Source: Azospirillum sp. B510 (GTDB taxonomy: Bacteria > Pseudomonadota > Alphaproteobacteria > Azospirillales > Azospirillaceae). Taken from it: a stretch of DNA of 64,000 nt. The position numbers were made by a program, and so were the translations under genes. Below are positions 25,450 to 33,603 of this stretch, one piece after another. The DNA is taken from positions 372,001 through 436,000 of the forward strand of contig NC_013856.1 of assembly GCF_000010725.1 (NCBI RefSeq). The letters run 5' to 3'. The notes beneath the pieces are model-generated. The model worked only from the letters and a program-made list of their open reading frames with translations, was not told where the DNA came from and made no database searches. Within the stretch, counting starts at the first letter, position 1, and every line of letters begins with the position of its first letter.

Positions 25450-26505
25450 TCAGACCGCCCGCCGCTTCCGCAGGGCGCGGGTGGCGAGGCACAGTTCCTC
25501 GAACAGGATCTGCGCGCCGATCTGGGCGGTGTTGCTGGTGGGGTCGTATTGCGGCGCCACCTCCACCACGTCGGCACCGATCACGTCGAGGCCGTCCAGG
25601 CCGCGCAGGATCGCCAGCGCCTCGCGCGAGGTCAAGCCGCCGGCCTCCGGCGTGCCGGTGCCGGCGGCATAGACCGGGTCGAGGCAATCGACGTCGAACG
25701 AGACATAGACCGGGCCGTCGCCCACCACCTCGCGGGCCTTGGCGATGACCGCCTTGACACCCATCTCCTCGACATCCTCGGCATGCAGCACGGTCATTCC
25801 GGATTCATAGGAGAATTCCCAGAAGAACTCGGCGCTGCCGCGGATGCCGATCTGGATGGTGCGGTCCGGATCCAGCACGCCGTCGAGCACGGCGGTGCGG
25901 AAGGGGCCGCTGTGGTGGAAGCGGGCGCCGTCGCCGACTCCACTGGTGTCGCAATGGGCGTCGAAATGCACCAGACCGACCGGGCGGTCGCTGCCCAGAC
26001 TCTTCAGGATCGAGCCGGTGATGGAATGGTCGCCACCGACCGACAGCGGGATGACGCCAGCCGCCTTCATCTTGGCATAGAAGGCCTGGATGTCGAAATG
26101 GCAGCTGTCATGGCTGAGATAGTTGGCGAAGGGGACGTCGCCGATGTCGGCGATTTCCACCAGGGTCGCCGGCGCCAGTTTCAGCACATGGTCGTAGGGG
26201 CCGATGCGGTCGGTGTTGCGCAGCGCCCGTGGTCCGAAGCGGGAGCCGGCCCGGTTGGTCACGCCGAGGTCGAGCGGCACCCCGACCAGGGCGATGTCGA
26301 TGCCGCCGAAATCCGGCAGGGCGGCGACATCGGTGCGCAGCGGCGCATCCAGCAGGGTTCCGGCGTCGGAATAGGGCTGGCGCGGCGCCTCGGCCCCGCG
26401 GAACACCGCCTCCGCCACCGCCCGGAACTGGGGGTCGAAGAAATCGGCCGGAGTGGCGTTGCCGTAACGGTCGCGCAGGCGCGCCAGCTTCGCACTGTCC
26501 ACCAT
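25450..26505 (-). CDS. Ureohydrolase (agmatinase/guanidinobutyrase family), paralogue 1
   Basis: 351 residues from ATG 26505, with CAGGAG upstream. Binuclear-metal ligands of the arginase fold are all present: LSVGGDHSITGS (His), HFDAHCDTSG (Asp, His, Asp) and SFDVDCLDP (Asp, Asp), followed by GTGTPEAGGLTSREAL and DVVEVAPQYDPTSNTAQ. It hydrolyses a guanidino group to urea plus an amine. Specificity is not predictable; agmatine, guanidinobutyrate and other guanidines are all handled by relatives. It lies 47 bp after the flavin amine oxidase gene in an operon headed by a TetR gene. Two close paralogues occur at 51918-52964 and 59141-60190. The frame stays open far upstream, but that part is antisense to nothing and merely shadows the oxidase gene. 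Confidence 0.93.
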   Translation of the reverse strand: MVDSAKLARLRDRYGNATPADFFDPQFRAVAEAVFRGAEAPRQPYSDAGTLLDAPLRTDVAALPDFGGIDIALVGVPLDLGVTNRAGSRFGPRALRNTDRIGPYDHVLKLAPATLVEIADIGDVPFANYLSHDSCHFDIQAFYAKMKAAGVIPLSVGGDHSITGSILKSLGSDRPVGLVHFDAHCDTSGVGDGARFHHSGPFRTAVLDGVLDPDRTIQIGIRGSAEFFWEFSYESGMTVLHAEDVEEMGVKAVIAKAREVVGDGPVYVSFDVDCLDPVYAAGTGTPEAGGLTSREALAILRGLDGLDVIGADVVEVAPQYDPTSNTAQIGAQILFEELCLATRALRKRRAV

Positions 26506-26552
26506 GTCGTGATCTCCTGTTCGATCTTGTTCTTGCTTGTTTTTCTTTATTC

Positions 26553-27929
26553 TTACGCCGTCGCCAGGGCGGTCGCGATCTCGGCGGCGACGCGCTCGCC
26601 GGATCGGATGGCGCCGTCCATGTAGCCCGACCAGCGGCTGGCGGTCTCGGTGCCGGCCCAATGGATCAGGCCGCAGGGCGCGGTCAGCGCCGGGCCGAGA
26701 CGGGTCCAGACGCCGGGGATCATGAAGCCGGCATAGCCGCCGCGCGAATATTCCTCCTCCAGCCAGGACTGCTCGATGAACTCGCGCACCTCCAGGGCGC
26801 GCGGACCGAACAGCCGCGCCAGCGCGTTCAGCACGGCGGTCCGCCGCTCCTCGGCGCTGTGGCCGGTCCACTCCTTGGCGTCCTCGCCCTCGATGAAGCA
26901 GACCATCACGCCCGGCTGGCCGGAGGCCGGCGAGTTGTCGTAGGTCAGGCTGATCGGACCGTCCTGGTTGACCGCCATGCCCGACAGACCGTCCTCGCGC
27001 CAGAAGGGCGTGTCGTAGAAGCATTGGATCTTGATGCAGGCGCCCATCGGCATGCGCTGGGTCAGGTGGTCGCGCTGACCGGGCAGGGCGGGGCTGTAGC
27101 GCAGGCGGCCGGCGAGCGCCGGGGGCAGGGTGACGACGACGCGGTCGGCGCGCAGGGTGCCGCCGGCATGCTCGATGGTGACGCCACCCTCGTCCTGGGT
27201 GATGGAGGTGACCGGACAGTTGAAGCGGATATCGTCGCGCACGCTGTCGGCCAGCCGGTCGGCCAGATGCTGGGCGCCCTTGGTGAAGCGCCGCTCCTGC
27301 GCGCCACCGGACATGCTGATCAGGCTGGCCAGCCCGCCGCCGGCCTTGATGTAGAACATCACATGCAGCATCGACAGTTCGCGGGCGTCGGCCGCCAACA
27401 CCGAATTGGCCAGGAAGCGCATCCAGAAGGCGGCCTCCGGCGTGTTGGCGGTGCGGACGATCCACTGCTCGAAGGTGATGCTGTCCAACTCGTTGGCGTT
27501 GGGCGTCTCCCACGGGCGCTCGGCATTGGCGGTATCCGCCAGCGCGTCAAGGGCGCCGAAGATCGCCTCGGCATCGGCGAGACCGGCCGGCTCGTGCGGC
27601 GGCATCAGCCCGTCGAAGCGCATCAGCTTGCCGTCATAGAGGCAGAGATTCTCGCCCGCCTCGTAGGAGGGGAAGGTTTCGACCCCCAGTTCCTCGGCAA
27701 GCGCGATCACGCGATCCTGGCCCGGACCGATCCACTGGCCGCCGACATCCACCGGCGTGCCGTCCTTCGCCGCCTTGGTGTTGATGCGTCCGCCGACCCG
27801 GTCACGGGCTTCGAGGATGGTGACGCGGTGGCCGGCGGCCTTCAGGGCGCGGGCGGCGGTCAGTCCGGCGAAGCCCGCGCCGATGACGGCGACATGGCGG
27901 GAAGCGGTGTGGATCGGGGTGTTGCCCAT
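26553..27929 (-). CDS. Flavin-dependent amine oxidase (monoamine/putrescine oxidase-like)
   Basis: 458 residues. The FAD dinucleotide-binding motif is VAVIGAGFAGLTAARALKAAG, continuing to LEARDRVGGRIN, within the first 55 residues. A middle VVVTLPPALAGRLRYSPALP and a C-terminal IHWAGTETASRWSGYMDGAI complete the MAO-family pattern. No Cys is present at the position where eukaryotic MAO bonds FAD, so flavin is non-covalent. It would oxidise an amine to an aldehyde, NH3 and H2O2. Between a TetR regulator (24 bp upstream) and a ureohydrolase, it could oxidise putrescine or another amine released by that enzyme. Arginine 2-monooxygenase also belongs to the wider superfamily and is an alternative. 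Confidence 0.9.
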   Translation of the reverse strand: MGNTPIHTASRHVAVIGAGFAGLTAARALKAAGHRVTILEARDRVGGRINTKAAKDGTPVDVGGQWIGPGQDRVIALAEELGVETFPSYEAGENLCLYDGKLMRFDGLMPPHEPAGLADAEAIFGALDALADTANAERPWETPNANELDSITFEQWIVRTANTPEAAFWMRFLANSVLAADARELSMLHVMFYIKAGGGLASLISMSGGAQERRFTKGAQHLADRLADSVRDDIRFNCPVTSITQDEGGVTIEHAGGTLRADRVVVTLPPALAGRLRYSPALPGQRDHLTQRMPMGACIKIQCFYDTPFWREDGLSGMAVNQDGPISLTYDNSPASGQPGVMVCFIEGEDAKEWTGHSAEERRTAVLNALARLFGPRALEVREFIEQSWLEEEYSRGGYAGFMIPGVWTRLGPALTAPCGLIHWAGTETASRWSGYMDGAIRSGERVAAEIATALATA

Positions 27930-27953
27930 GGTGTCTCCGGGGGTGGGAGGGGG

Positions 27954-28547
27954 TCAGAGATACATGCGTTGGGCCGCGACGATCAGATTCTGGATTTGCT
28001 GTCTGGCCCGCGGCGTGTTGGCGGTGGCGAGCCACTGGAGAACGGTGCCGACGAAGCCGGTGAAGACGAAATTCGCCAGGCCGTCGAGGTCGATGTCCAG
28101 TGAGCCGGTCGTGATCTCGGTGGAGGAGGCGAGCGCGTCCCGGTACAGCAGCAGAAGCTCCTCGTACTTCTTCTTCCCCATCCATTCCGACCCCGGGGTC
28201 GTCAGGGCGTAGAGCGTGAGGTCGTAGAGCGTCAGCTGTTCTTCCGGTGCGCGCTGAACCTCGCTCCAGATGAAGGTCAGCAGATGGTCGATCCGGTCCC
28301 GCAGGGGTTCCGGCTTGGAAAAGGTCATGTCCAGTTCCTGCCGGTACTGCGCGGTCAGATGGCCGAGCACGCTGAGCAGGATCGTTTCCTTGCTTTCGAA
28401 CTGGTAATGCAGGGTCGCGAGATTGATTCCCGCTTCCGCCGCGATCTTGCGTGTCGTGGCGCCGTGCACGCCCTCCTTGGCGATGACGGTGATCGCCGCC
28501 TGCAGGATGGTTTCGCGCTTGGCCTCACTCTTCGCTCTCCGTAACAC
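27954..28547 (-). CDS. TetR-family transcriptional regulator
   Basis: 197 residues from a GTG start at 28547, chosen because a perfect GGAGG lies eight bases upstream; an earlier in-frame start at 28610 has none. The helix-turn-helix is ILQAAITVIAKEGVHGATTR, then KIAAEAGINLATLHYQFESK. The helical C-terminal domain includes DLTLYALTTPGSEWMGKKKY and LDGLANFVFTGFVGTVLQWL. It heads the amine oxidase-ureohydrolase operon. A related inverted motif is found both upstream of this gene (28640-28660) and upstream of the amidase (30267-30295), which suggests autoregulation and control of both units. Confidence 0.9.
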   Translation of the reverse strand: MLRRAKSEAKRETILQAAITVIAKEGVHGATTRKIAAEAGINLATLHYQFESKETILLSVLGHLTAQYRQELDMTFSKPEPLRDRIDHLLTFIWSEVQRAPEEQLTLYDLTLYALTTPGSEWMGKKKYEELLLLYRDALASSTEITTGSLDIDLDGLANFVFTGFVGTVLQWLATANTPRARQQIQNLIVAAQRMYL

Positions 28548-28639
28548 CTTCGGTTTCCTCCTTGGATCGACGCGGGGCTGCACACCGAAAAAGCGCGCAG
28601 GGCCGGGCATTCCGGCACCATCGGCCGGCAGGGAACCGA

Positions 28640-28660
28640 AACTAGGTCAAATGACTAGTT
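28640..28660. promoter_or_regulatory. Probable TetR operator, tetR side
   Basis: AACTAG-GTCAAATGA-CTAGTT: imperfect inverted repeat, 93 bp upstream of the tetR GTG, in the gap after the amidase stop. Its core GGTCAAATGACTAG matches the amidase-side site GGTCAAACGACCAG at 12 of 14 positions. Confidence 0.6.
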
Positions 28661-28671
28661 CGTGCCAGGGA

Positions 28672-30111
28672 TTATCGCGAAGGGCTTGACCCTTTGGGAT
28701 CGATCGGCAGGATCGGCCCGATGCGCCGGCCCAGCGCCTCGGCGGCGGTCAGGCACAGGCCATCGCGGAACCGCGCCCCCACCAGCTGGATGCCGATCGG
28801 CAGCGGCGCGCGCACCACCGGGACCGAGATCGCCGGCACGCCGAGGAAGGCGGTGACGCAGCAGGGGCTGTGCGCCCGCAGGATCTCCAGCGCCTCGCTT
28901 TCGCCGACCGTGTCATGGCCGACCGGGAAGGGAAGGGCCCAGGCCGTCGGCAGCAGCAGCAGCGGATACTGCTCGAAGAACAGCTGCCAGGCGCGCTGAT
29001 AGGTGGCGCGGGCGGTGAAGCCGGCCAGCATCTCCTCCGCCGACAGGCGGGGCGACAGGCCGGCGGTCAGCGCCTGCGAGCGGCGCAGCGGCTCGTCGGC
29101 GAGCGCCATCGCCTGCTGCATCGCCGGGCCCTGCATCTCGGTGCCCAGCATCGCCATCCACAGCCGGGCGATCTCGGCGAAGCTGGGCGGTGCGGCTTCC
29201 TCCACGGCGTAACCGGCGTCGCTGAGCCAGTCGCCGGCCAGCCGCAGCGCGTCGCGCACTGCAGGGTCGATGGCGTAATCCGGCTCCCCGGTGAACAGGG
29301 CGACGCGCACCTTGTCGTCATCGCCCGCCATCGCCAGCGGCGCCGGCACCCACAGAGGATCCCGCGCGTCCCGTGGAACCATCGTCTCCAGCCCCAGGCG
29401 GATGTCGCGCACCGAACGCGCCAGCACCCCCTGGGACGAGCCGATCTGTAGGCAGAGCGAGCGCTCGCCCTTGCCGGTCGGGTTGAAGGCGGGAACCCGG
29501 CCGGTGGTCGGCCGCATGCCATAGATGCCGCAGGCGCTGGCCGGCAGCCGGGCGGAGCCGGCCAGATCATTGCCATGGGCCAGCGGACCGATGCCGGTGG
29601 CGACCGCGGCGGCGGCCCCGCCGCTGGAGCCGCCGACATTGCGGGCGGGATTCCACGGGTTGAGGGTCAGGCCATGCGGCTCGTTGTCGGTGAACCAGCG
29701 CACGGAGAAGGGCGGCGCGTTGGTGCGGCCGATGAAGACGGCCCCGGCCTTGCGCCAGTTGGCGACCGGCGGGCTGTCGGTCTCGGCGATCAGGCCGGTG
29801 AAGGCCGACACGCCGTTGGTGGTGGCGACGCCGGCCTGATCGACGTTGATCTTGGTGGTGACCGGCACGCCATGCAGCGGGGCGAACGCTTCGCCGGCCT
29901 CCGCCAGCCGGTCGGCCCGCTCGGCCTCCGCCAGCGCGCCGGCGCTGAGATCGCCGACCATGGCGTTGATCGCCGGGTTGACGGCGTCCAGCCGTTCCAG
30001 ACAGCTGCGCGCCGCCTCAAGCGCGGACAGCTCCCGCTTGGCGATCCGGGTGGCGAGATCCGTGGCATCCATCTGCCAGGGAGCCGGCGTTCCAGTCCTC
30101 TCGTCAGTCAT
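28672..30111 (-). CDS. Amidase-signature family hydrolase
   Basis: 479 residues from ATG 30111, with AAGGGA nine bases upstream. The Ser-Ser-Lys triad region is recognisable: Lys in VTTKINVDQAGV (about residue 85), the glycine-serine motif VGGSSGGAAAAVATG, and the nucleophile region DLAGSARLPASACGIYGMRP. A C-terminal GVPAISVPVVRAPLPIGIQL closes the fold. It hydrolyses an amide to an acid and ammonia in the cytoplasm. It is upstream of the TetR-oxidase-ureohydrolase operon and carries a similar operator, so it is probably in the same pathway. With a ureohydrolase alongside, guanidinobutyramide-type amides are a plausible substrate, unproven. Confidence 0.88.
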   Translation of the reverse strand: MTDERTGTPAPWQMDATDLATRIAKRELSALEAARSCLERLDAVNPAINAMVGDLSAGALAEAERADRLAEAGEAFAPLHGVPVTTKINVDQAGVATTNGVSAFTGLIAETDSPPVANWRKAGAVFIGRTNAPPFSVRWFTDNEPHGLTLNPWNPARNVGGSSGGAAAAVATGIGPLAHGNDLAGSARLPASACGIYGMRPTTGRVPAFNPTGKGERSLCLQIGSSQGVLARSVRDIRLGLETMVPRDARDPLWVPAPLAMAGDDDKVRVALFTGEPDYAIDPAVRDALRLAGDWLSDAGYAVEEAAPPSFAEIARLWMAMLGTEMQGPAMQQAMALADEPLRRSQALTAGLSPRLSAEEMLAGFTARATYQRAWQLFFEQYPLLLLPTAWALPFPVGHDTVGESEALEILRAHSPCCVTAFLGVPAISVPVVRAPLPIGIQLVGARFRDGLCLTAAEALGRRIGPILPIDPKGSSPSR

Positions 30112-30266
30112 GATCGTGAATCCCTTGTCGATCCGCCCGTTCGCCGGGCCGCCTGCCTGTTCGTCCGGCCCCTTGATCCGCCGGGGCCCGGCGCCATGCC
30201 CAATTATCGGGCGGCGCCATTTTTTGTTCATGTTTCTCTTGACACCGATAGCACCCCATCTGCATG

Positions 30267-30295
30267 TTGGTCAAACGATTTGGTCAAACGACCAG
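30267..30295. promoter_or_regulatory. Probable TetR operator, amidase side (repeated site over a promoter)
   Basis: TTGGTCAAACGA occurs twice in tandem (30267-30278 and 30280-30291). The second copy extends to an inverted repeat TGGTC-AAAC-GACCA (30281-30294). On the minus strand each copy reads TTTGACCAA, resembling a TTGACC -35 element, with CTATCG 17 bp downstream of one. The region is 156 bp upstream of the amidase. Confidence 0.6.
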
Positions 30296-30787
30296 ATTTT
30301 TACGGAGACCCCGGTTCGACGGCTCTCCGGGCTCTTTTGCGAAGACAGTTCAAGGAGCGGTCGCACCGCTTCGCGTCCGGGTCTATCCTGCCCCAGGGGG
30401 CAGGGAGTCCCCGTCCACGGACAACGATCCGGTGGACGAACCACAGCAAGGACATTCCGGCCCGGCCGCCCTCGCGAGCGTCCGTGGCGACAGCGAATGC
30501 CACTGAACAGGCAGCTTCTGGGAGACACATCATGAGGTCTTCGACCCGTCAGTCTTTCGCGGCCATCACTCTTCTCCCGATTGCGCGGAAACTTCGGACC
30601 GGACCGGCATGCCGCCTTCCCGGACTGCGTTCTGGCGATCCGCTGACGGCGTGATCCATCGCGGCCCCTTGGCCGCCGGACCGCTCTCATCGGCTTCTTT
30701 CCCGCCGCCTCGCAGCATCCGGGCCGACCGGCCGTGGCCGAAGTCCCGGTGCACCCGACTCCCCCCATCGAGAGAGTGCCGCCCCCC
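30296..30787. other. Long spacer without a recognisable gene
   Basis: Between the amidase operator and the MFS gene. Short open frames occur on both strands, but none has family resemblance, a credible ribosome site or coherent codon use. The region presumably carries the plus-strand promoter of the MFS-aldehyde dehydrogenase genes. I see no clear -10/-35 pair or structured RNA. Confidence 0.4.
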
Positions 30788-31999
30788 ATGTCCAATTCCA
30801 TCGAGTCCGGGGCGCCGCAGGACGGCGCCCAATCCACCGACAGCGCCCTGTCGATCGCCGCGATCACACTGTTCGGCATCGTCGGCCCCTTGAGCTTCCT
30901 CGTCTCGCCGGTGGTCACCGGCCAGATGGCCAGCCAGCTCGACTGGTCGGCTGGAACCATCGGCCTGATCATGGGATGCGAACTGGCCGGCGCATCGCTG
31001 GTCTCCTTCCCGGCCATGCGCCTGCTGCGCGTCCTGTCGCCGCGCACCGTTGCCCTGCTGGCGGCCATCCTCTTCATCGCCGCCAACGGCGTGTCCGCCC
31101 TGGTCACCTCGGTGGATGTCTTCCTGCCGGCGCGCATCGTCGCCGGTGCGGCCGGCGGCGTGCTGTCGGTGGTGGCGCTGGTGTCCGCCGCCCGCGCGGC
31201 GAATCCGCCGAAGGCCTTCGCCTATTGGAGCGGCGGCCAGACGGTGGCGGCGGCGGTCGGCCTGCTGTATCTGCCCGATCTGTTCGTCCGCACCGGCCTC
31301 GGCGGCATCTACGGCTGTCTCGCGGTGGCGGCGCTGCTGTCGCTGGTGGTGATCGGCGGCTTCGGCAAGGACCTGCTGTCCTCGCTCAACGACGGCGGCG
31401 AGCGGCATAATCTGAAGGCGGCGCGCTGGACGCTGGTGGCGATCTTCGGCTTCTACGTCGCGGTCGGCGGCGCCTGGGCCTTCGTCGGCATCCCGGGGGC
31501 CGAGCTGGGCTTCACCGATGCCGGGATCGGCATGCTGTCATCGCTGGCGATGACCGCCGGCATCCTCGGATCGGTGCTCGCCTCCCATGTCGGCGGCAAG
31601 GCCCATCACAACCGCTTCGTCATCGCCAGCTACCTGCTGCTGGTGCTGTGCCTGGGCGTGATCGAGTTCGTCGCCGACCATATGGTGTTCGCCGGGGTGA
31701 TCGTCCTCCTCCAGGTCCTGTGGTCCTTCCTGCTGCCGCTGCTGCTGGCGTCGCTCGCCGAAAGCGATGACGATGGCAACATGGTGATCCTGTCGAATAT
31801 GATCATCGGCGGCGGCGCGGCGCTCGGTCCCATGCTGGCCGGCTACACCATCGACTTCCTCGGCGGTTACGGGGCCGTCGCGACCGAGGGCGGGATCATC
31901 CTGCTGCTGTCCGCCGCCGCCTTCGCCCGTTCCCGGTCCCGGGCGCTGGTGAAAGGCGCCGCGCTCCAGGCTCCCTCCAGTTCCCTTTCTCATGGATGA
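30788..31999 (+). CDS. MFS transporter
   Basis: 403 residues from ATG 30788; an upstream in-frame ATG at 30734 would add a hydrophilic, proline-rich leader. About twelve hydrophobic helices are visible, starting LSIAAITLFGIVGPLSFLVS. Residues 50-70 contain QLDWSAGTIGLIMGCELAGA, and a late MVILSNMIIGGGAALGPMLAGY matches small MFS carriers. Substrate unknown. The stop overlaps the start of the aldehyde dehydrogenase gene (ATGA at 31996-31999), so the two are translationally coupled and the transporter probably delivers the precursor of that enzyme's aldehyde. Confidence 0.87.
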   Translation: MSNSIESGAPQDGAQSTDSALSIAAITLFGIVGPLSFLVSPVVTGQMASQLDWSAGTIGLIMGCELAGASLVSFPAMRLLRVLSPRTVALLAAILFIAANGVSALVTSVDVFLPARIVAGAAGGVLSVVALVSAARAANPPKAFAYWSGGQTVAAAVGLLYLPDLFVRTGLGGIYGCLAVAALLSLVVIGGFGKDLLSSLNDGGERHNLKAARWTLVAIFGFYVAVGGAWAFVGIPGAELGFTDAGIGMLSSLAMTAGILGSVLASHVGGKAHHNRFVIASYLLLVLCLGVIEFVADHMVFAGVIVLLQVLWSFLLPLLLASLAESDDDGNMVILSNMIIGGGAALGPMLAGYTIDFLGGYGAVATEGGIILLLSAAAFARSRSRALVKGAALQAPSSSLSHG

Positions 32000-33426
32000 C
32001 GATCATGGTTGATACCACCCGGTTCTACATCGACGGCAAGTGGGTGCAGCCGCGAGGCTCCCGTCTGATCGATGTGATCAATCCGGCGACGGAAGAGGCC
32101 GTCACCCAGGTGGCGCTCGGCACCTCGACCGATGTCGATCTCGCGGTCGCCGCGGCCCGCAAGGCCTTCGAGAGCTTCTCCCGGACCACGCCCGCCGAGC
32201 GCATCGACCTGCTCTCCGCCATCCTCGCCGTCTACCAGCGCCGCATCGAGGAATTCGGCGACGCCATCCGGCAGGAGATGGGGGCGCCGCAGGGCTTCGC
32301 CTGCCAGGTCCAGGCCGGCATCGGCGTCGCCCATCTGGCCCAGACGATCGAAACCGCCCGCAGCTTCCCCTTCGAGGAGGATCGCGGTTTCCAGCGCATC
32401 CTGCGCGAGCCGGTCGGCGTCGTCGGCCTGATCACCCCGTGGAACTGGCCGATCAACCAGATCACCTGCAAGGTGGGGCCGGCGATCGCCGCCGGCTGCA
32501 CCATGGTGCTGAAGCCCAGCGAGCTGGCGCCGCTCAGCGCCGCCCTGTTCGCCGAAGTGATCCACGAGGCCGGCGTGCCGGCCGGCGTGTTCAATCTGGT
32601 CCATGGCGACGGGCCGGAGGTCGGGCAGGCGATCTCCGCCCATCCGGACATCGACATGGTGTCCTTCACCGGTTCGACCCGCGCCGGCATCGCGGTGGCG
32701 AAGATGGCGGCCGACACCGTCAAGCGCGTCACCCAGGAGCTGGGCGGCAAGTCGCCCAACATCATCCTGGCCGACGCCGATCTGGCCAAGGCGGTGACCC
32801 GCGGTGTCGAGCGCTGCTTCGGCAACAGCGGCCAGTCCTGCAACGCGCCCACCCGCATGCTGGTGCCGGAAGCGCTCTATGAGCAGGTCGCCGAACTGGC
32901 GAAGCAGGCGGCGGCGAAGGCGGTGGTCGGCGATCCGCTCGACCCGGCGACCACCCATGGCCCGGTGTCGAACGGCAACCAGTTCCGCAAGATCCAGAGC
33001 CTGATCGAAACCGGCATCGCCGAGGGGGCCGAACTGCTGGTCGGCGGCCCCGGCCGGCCGGAGGGGCTGGAACGCGGTTATTTCGTCCGCCCGACCATCT
33101 TCGGCCGCGTCACGCCCGACATGACCATCGCGCGCGAGGAGATCTTCGGGCCGGTGCTGTCGATCATCACCTACAAGGACGAGGAGGAGGCGATCCGCAT
33201 CGCCAACGACACCGTCTATGGTCTGGCCGGCTATGTGCAGTCCGGCGACCCGGCCCATGGCGCGGCGGTGGCGCGGCGGCTGCGCGCCGGCACCATCTAT
33301 GTCAACGATCCGGCCTGGTCGGCCGCCGTTCCCTTCGGCGGTTACGGCCAGTCGGGCAATGGCCGCGAATATGCCGAGTTCGGGCTGGCCGAGTTCGTCG
33401 AGATCAAGGGCGTGGTCGGCGCCTGA
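31996..33426 (+). CDS. NAD(P)-dependent aldehyde dehydrogenase
   Basis: 476 residues, ALDH superfamily (a second start at 32005 is equally usable). Seen: FYIDGKWVQPRGSRLIDVIN, the cofactor-binding GVVGLITPWNWPINQITCKV, catalytic Glu in QELGGKSPNIILADADL, and catalytic Cys in GNSGQSCNAPTRM at about residue 280. The late EIFGPVLSII and NDPAWSAAVPFGGYGQSGNGRE segments complete the family pattern. It oxidises an aldehyde to the acid in the cytoplasm. Its transporter partner is upstream and a porin downstream. The aldehyde formed by the nearby amine oxidase is one candidate substrate. Confidence 0.92.
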   Translation: MTIMVDTTRFYIDGKWVQPRGSRLIDVINPATEEAVTQVALGTSTDVDLAVAAARKAFESFSRTTPAERIDLLSAILAVYQRRIEEFGDAIRQEMGAPQGFACQVQAGIGVAHLAQTIETARSFPFEEDRGFQRILREPVGVVGLITPWNWPINQITCKVGPAIAAGCTMVLKPSELAPLSAALFAEVIHEAGVPAGVFNLVHGDGPEVGQAISAHPDIDMVSFTGSTRAGIAVAKMAADTVKRVTQELGGKSPNIILADADLAKAVTRGVERCFGNSGQSCNAPTRMLVPEALYEQVAELAKQAAAKAVVGDPLDPATTHGPVSNGNQFRKIQSLIETGIAEGAELLVGGPGRPEGLERGYFVRPTIFGRVTPDMTIAREEIFGPVLSIITYKDEEEAIRIANDTVYGLAGYVQSGDPAHGAAVARRLRAGTIYVNDPAWSAAVPFGGYGQSGNGREYAEFGLAEFVEIKGVVGA

Positions 33427-33475
33427 GTTTGGGTGCCTGAGCTTGTGTTGTTCGAGTTCGAGGTCCCTCGCGGGT

Positions 33476-33558
33476 GACGGTTCAAGCCTAGGCGCCTGAA
33501 CCGTCCGCATCAAAGTCCGGGGGGCGGAGCGGTCGGGATTTTCCGGCCCGCTCCGCCC
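33476..33558. other. Two tandem hairpins between aldehyde dehydrogenase and porin genes
   Basis: First stem: GACGGTTCA (33476-33484) with TGAACCGTC (33497-33505). Second stem: GGGCGGAGCGG (33522-33532) with CCGCTCCGCCC (33548-33558). Both are perfect. Neither is followed by a T-run, so they may partly terminate or stabilise the transcript and set the porin apart from the upstream genes. Confidence 0.5.
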
Positions 33559-33603
33559 GAACCGGCGCGAATGAATCAAGACATCACGAACGGAGAGTGC
33601 TTC

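Noticed and set aside
25450..27513. Apparent fusion of an N-terminal domain to ureohydrolase 1
   Set aside because: The extra 336 codons lie over the amine oxidase gene in another frame, and a good AGGAG site precedes the internal ATG 26505.
30300..30654. Small open frames in the spacer before the MFS gene (both strands)
   Set aside because: No ribosome sites, no family resemblance, and mutually overlapping frames with shadow-like composition.
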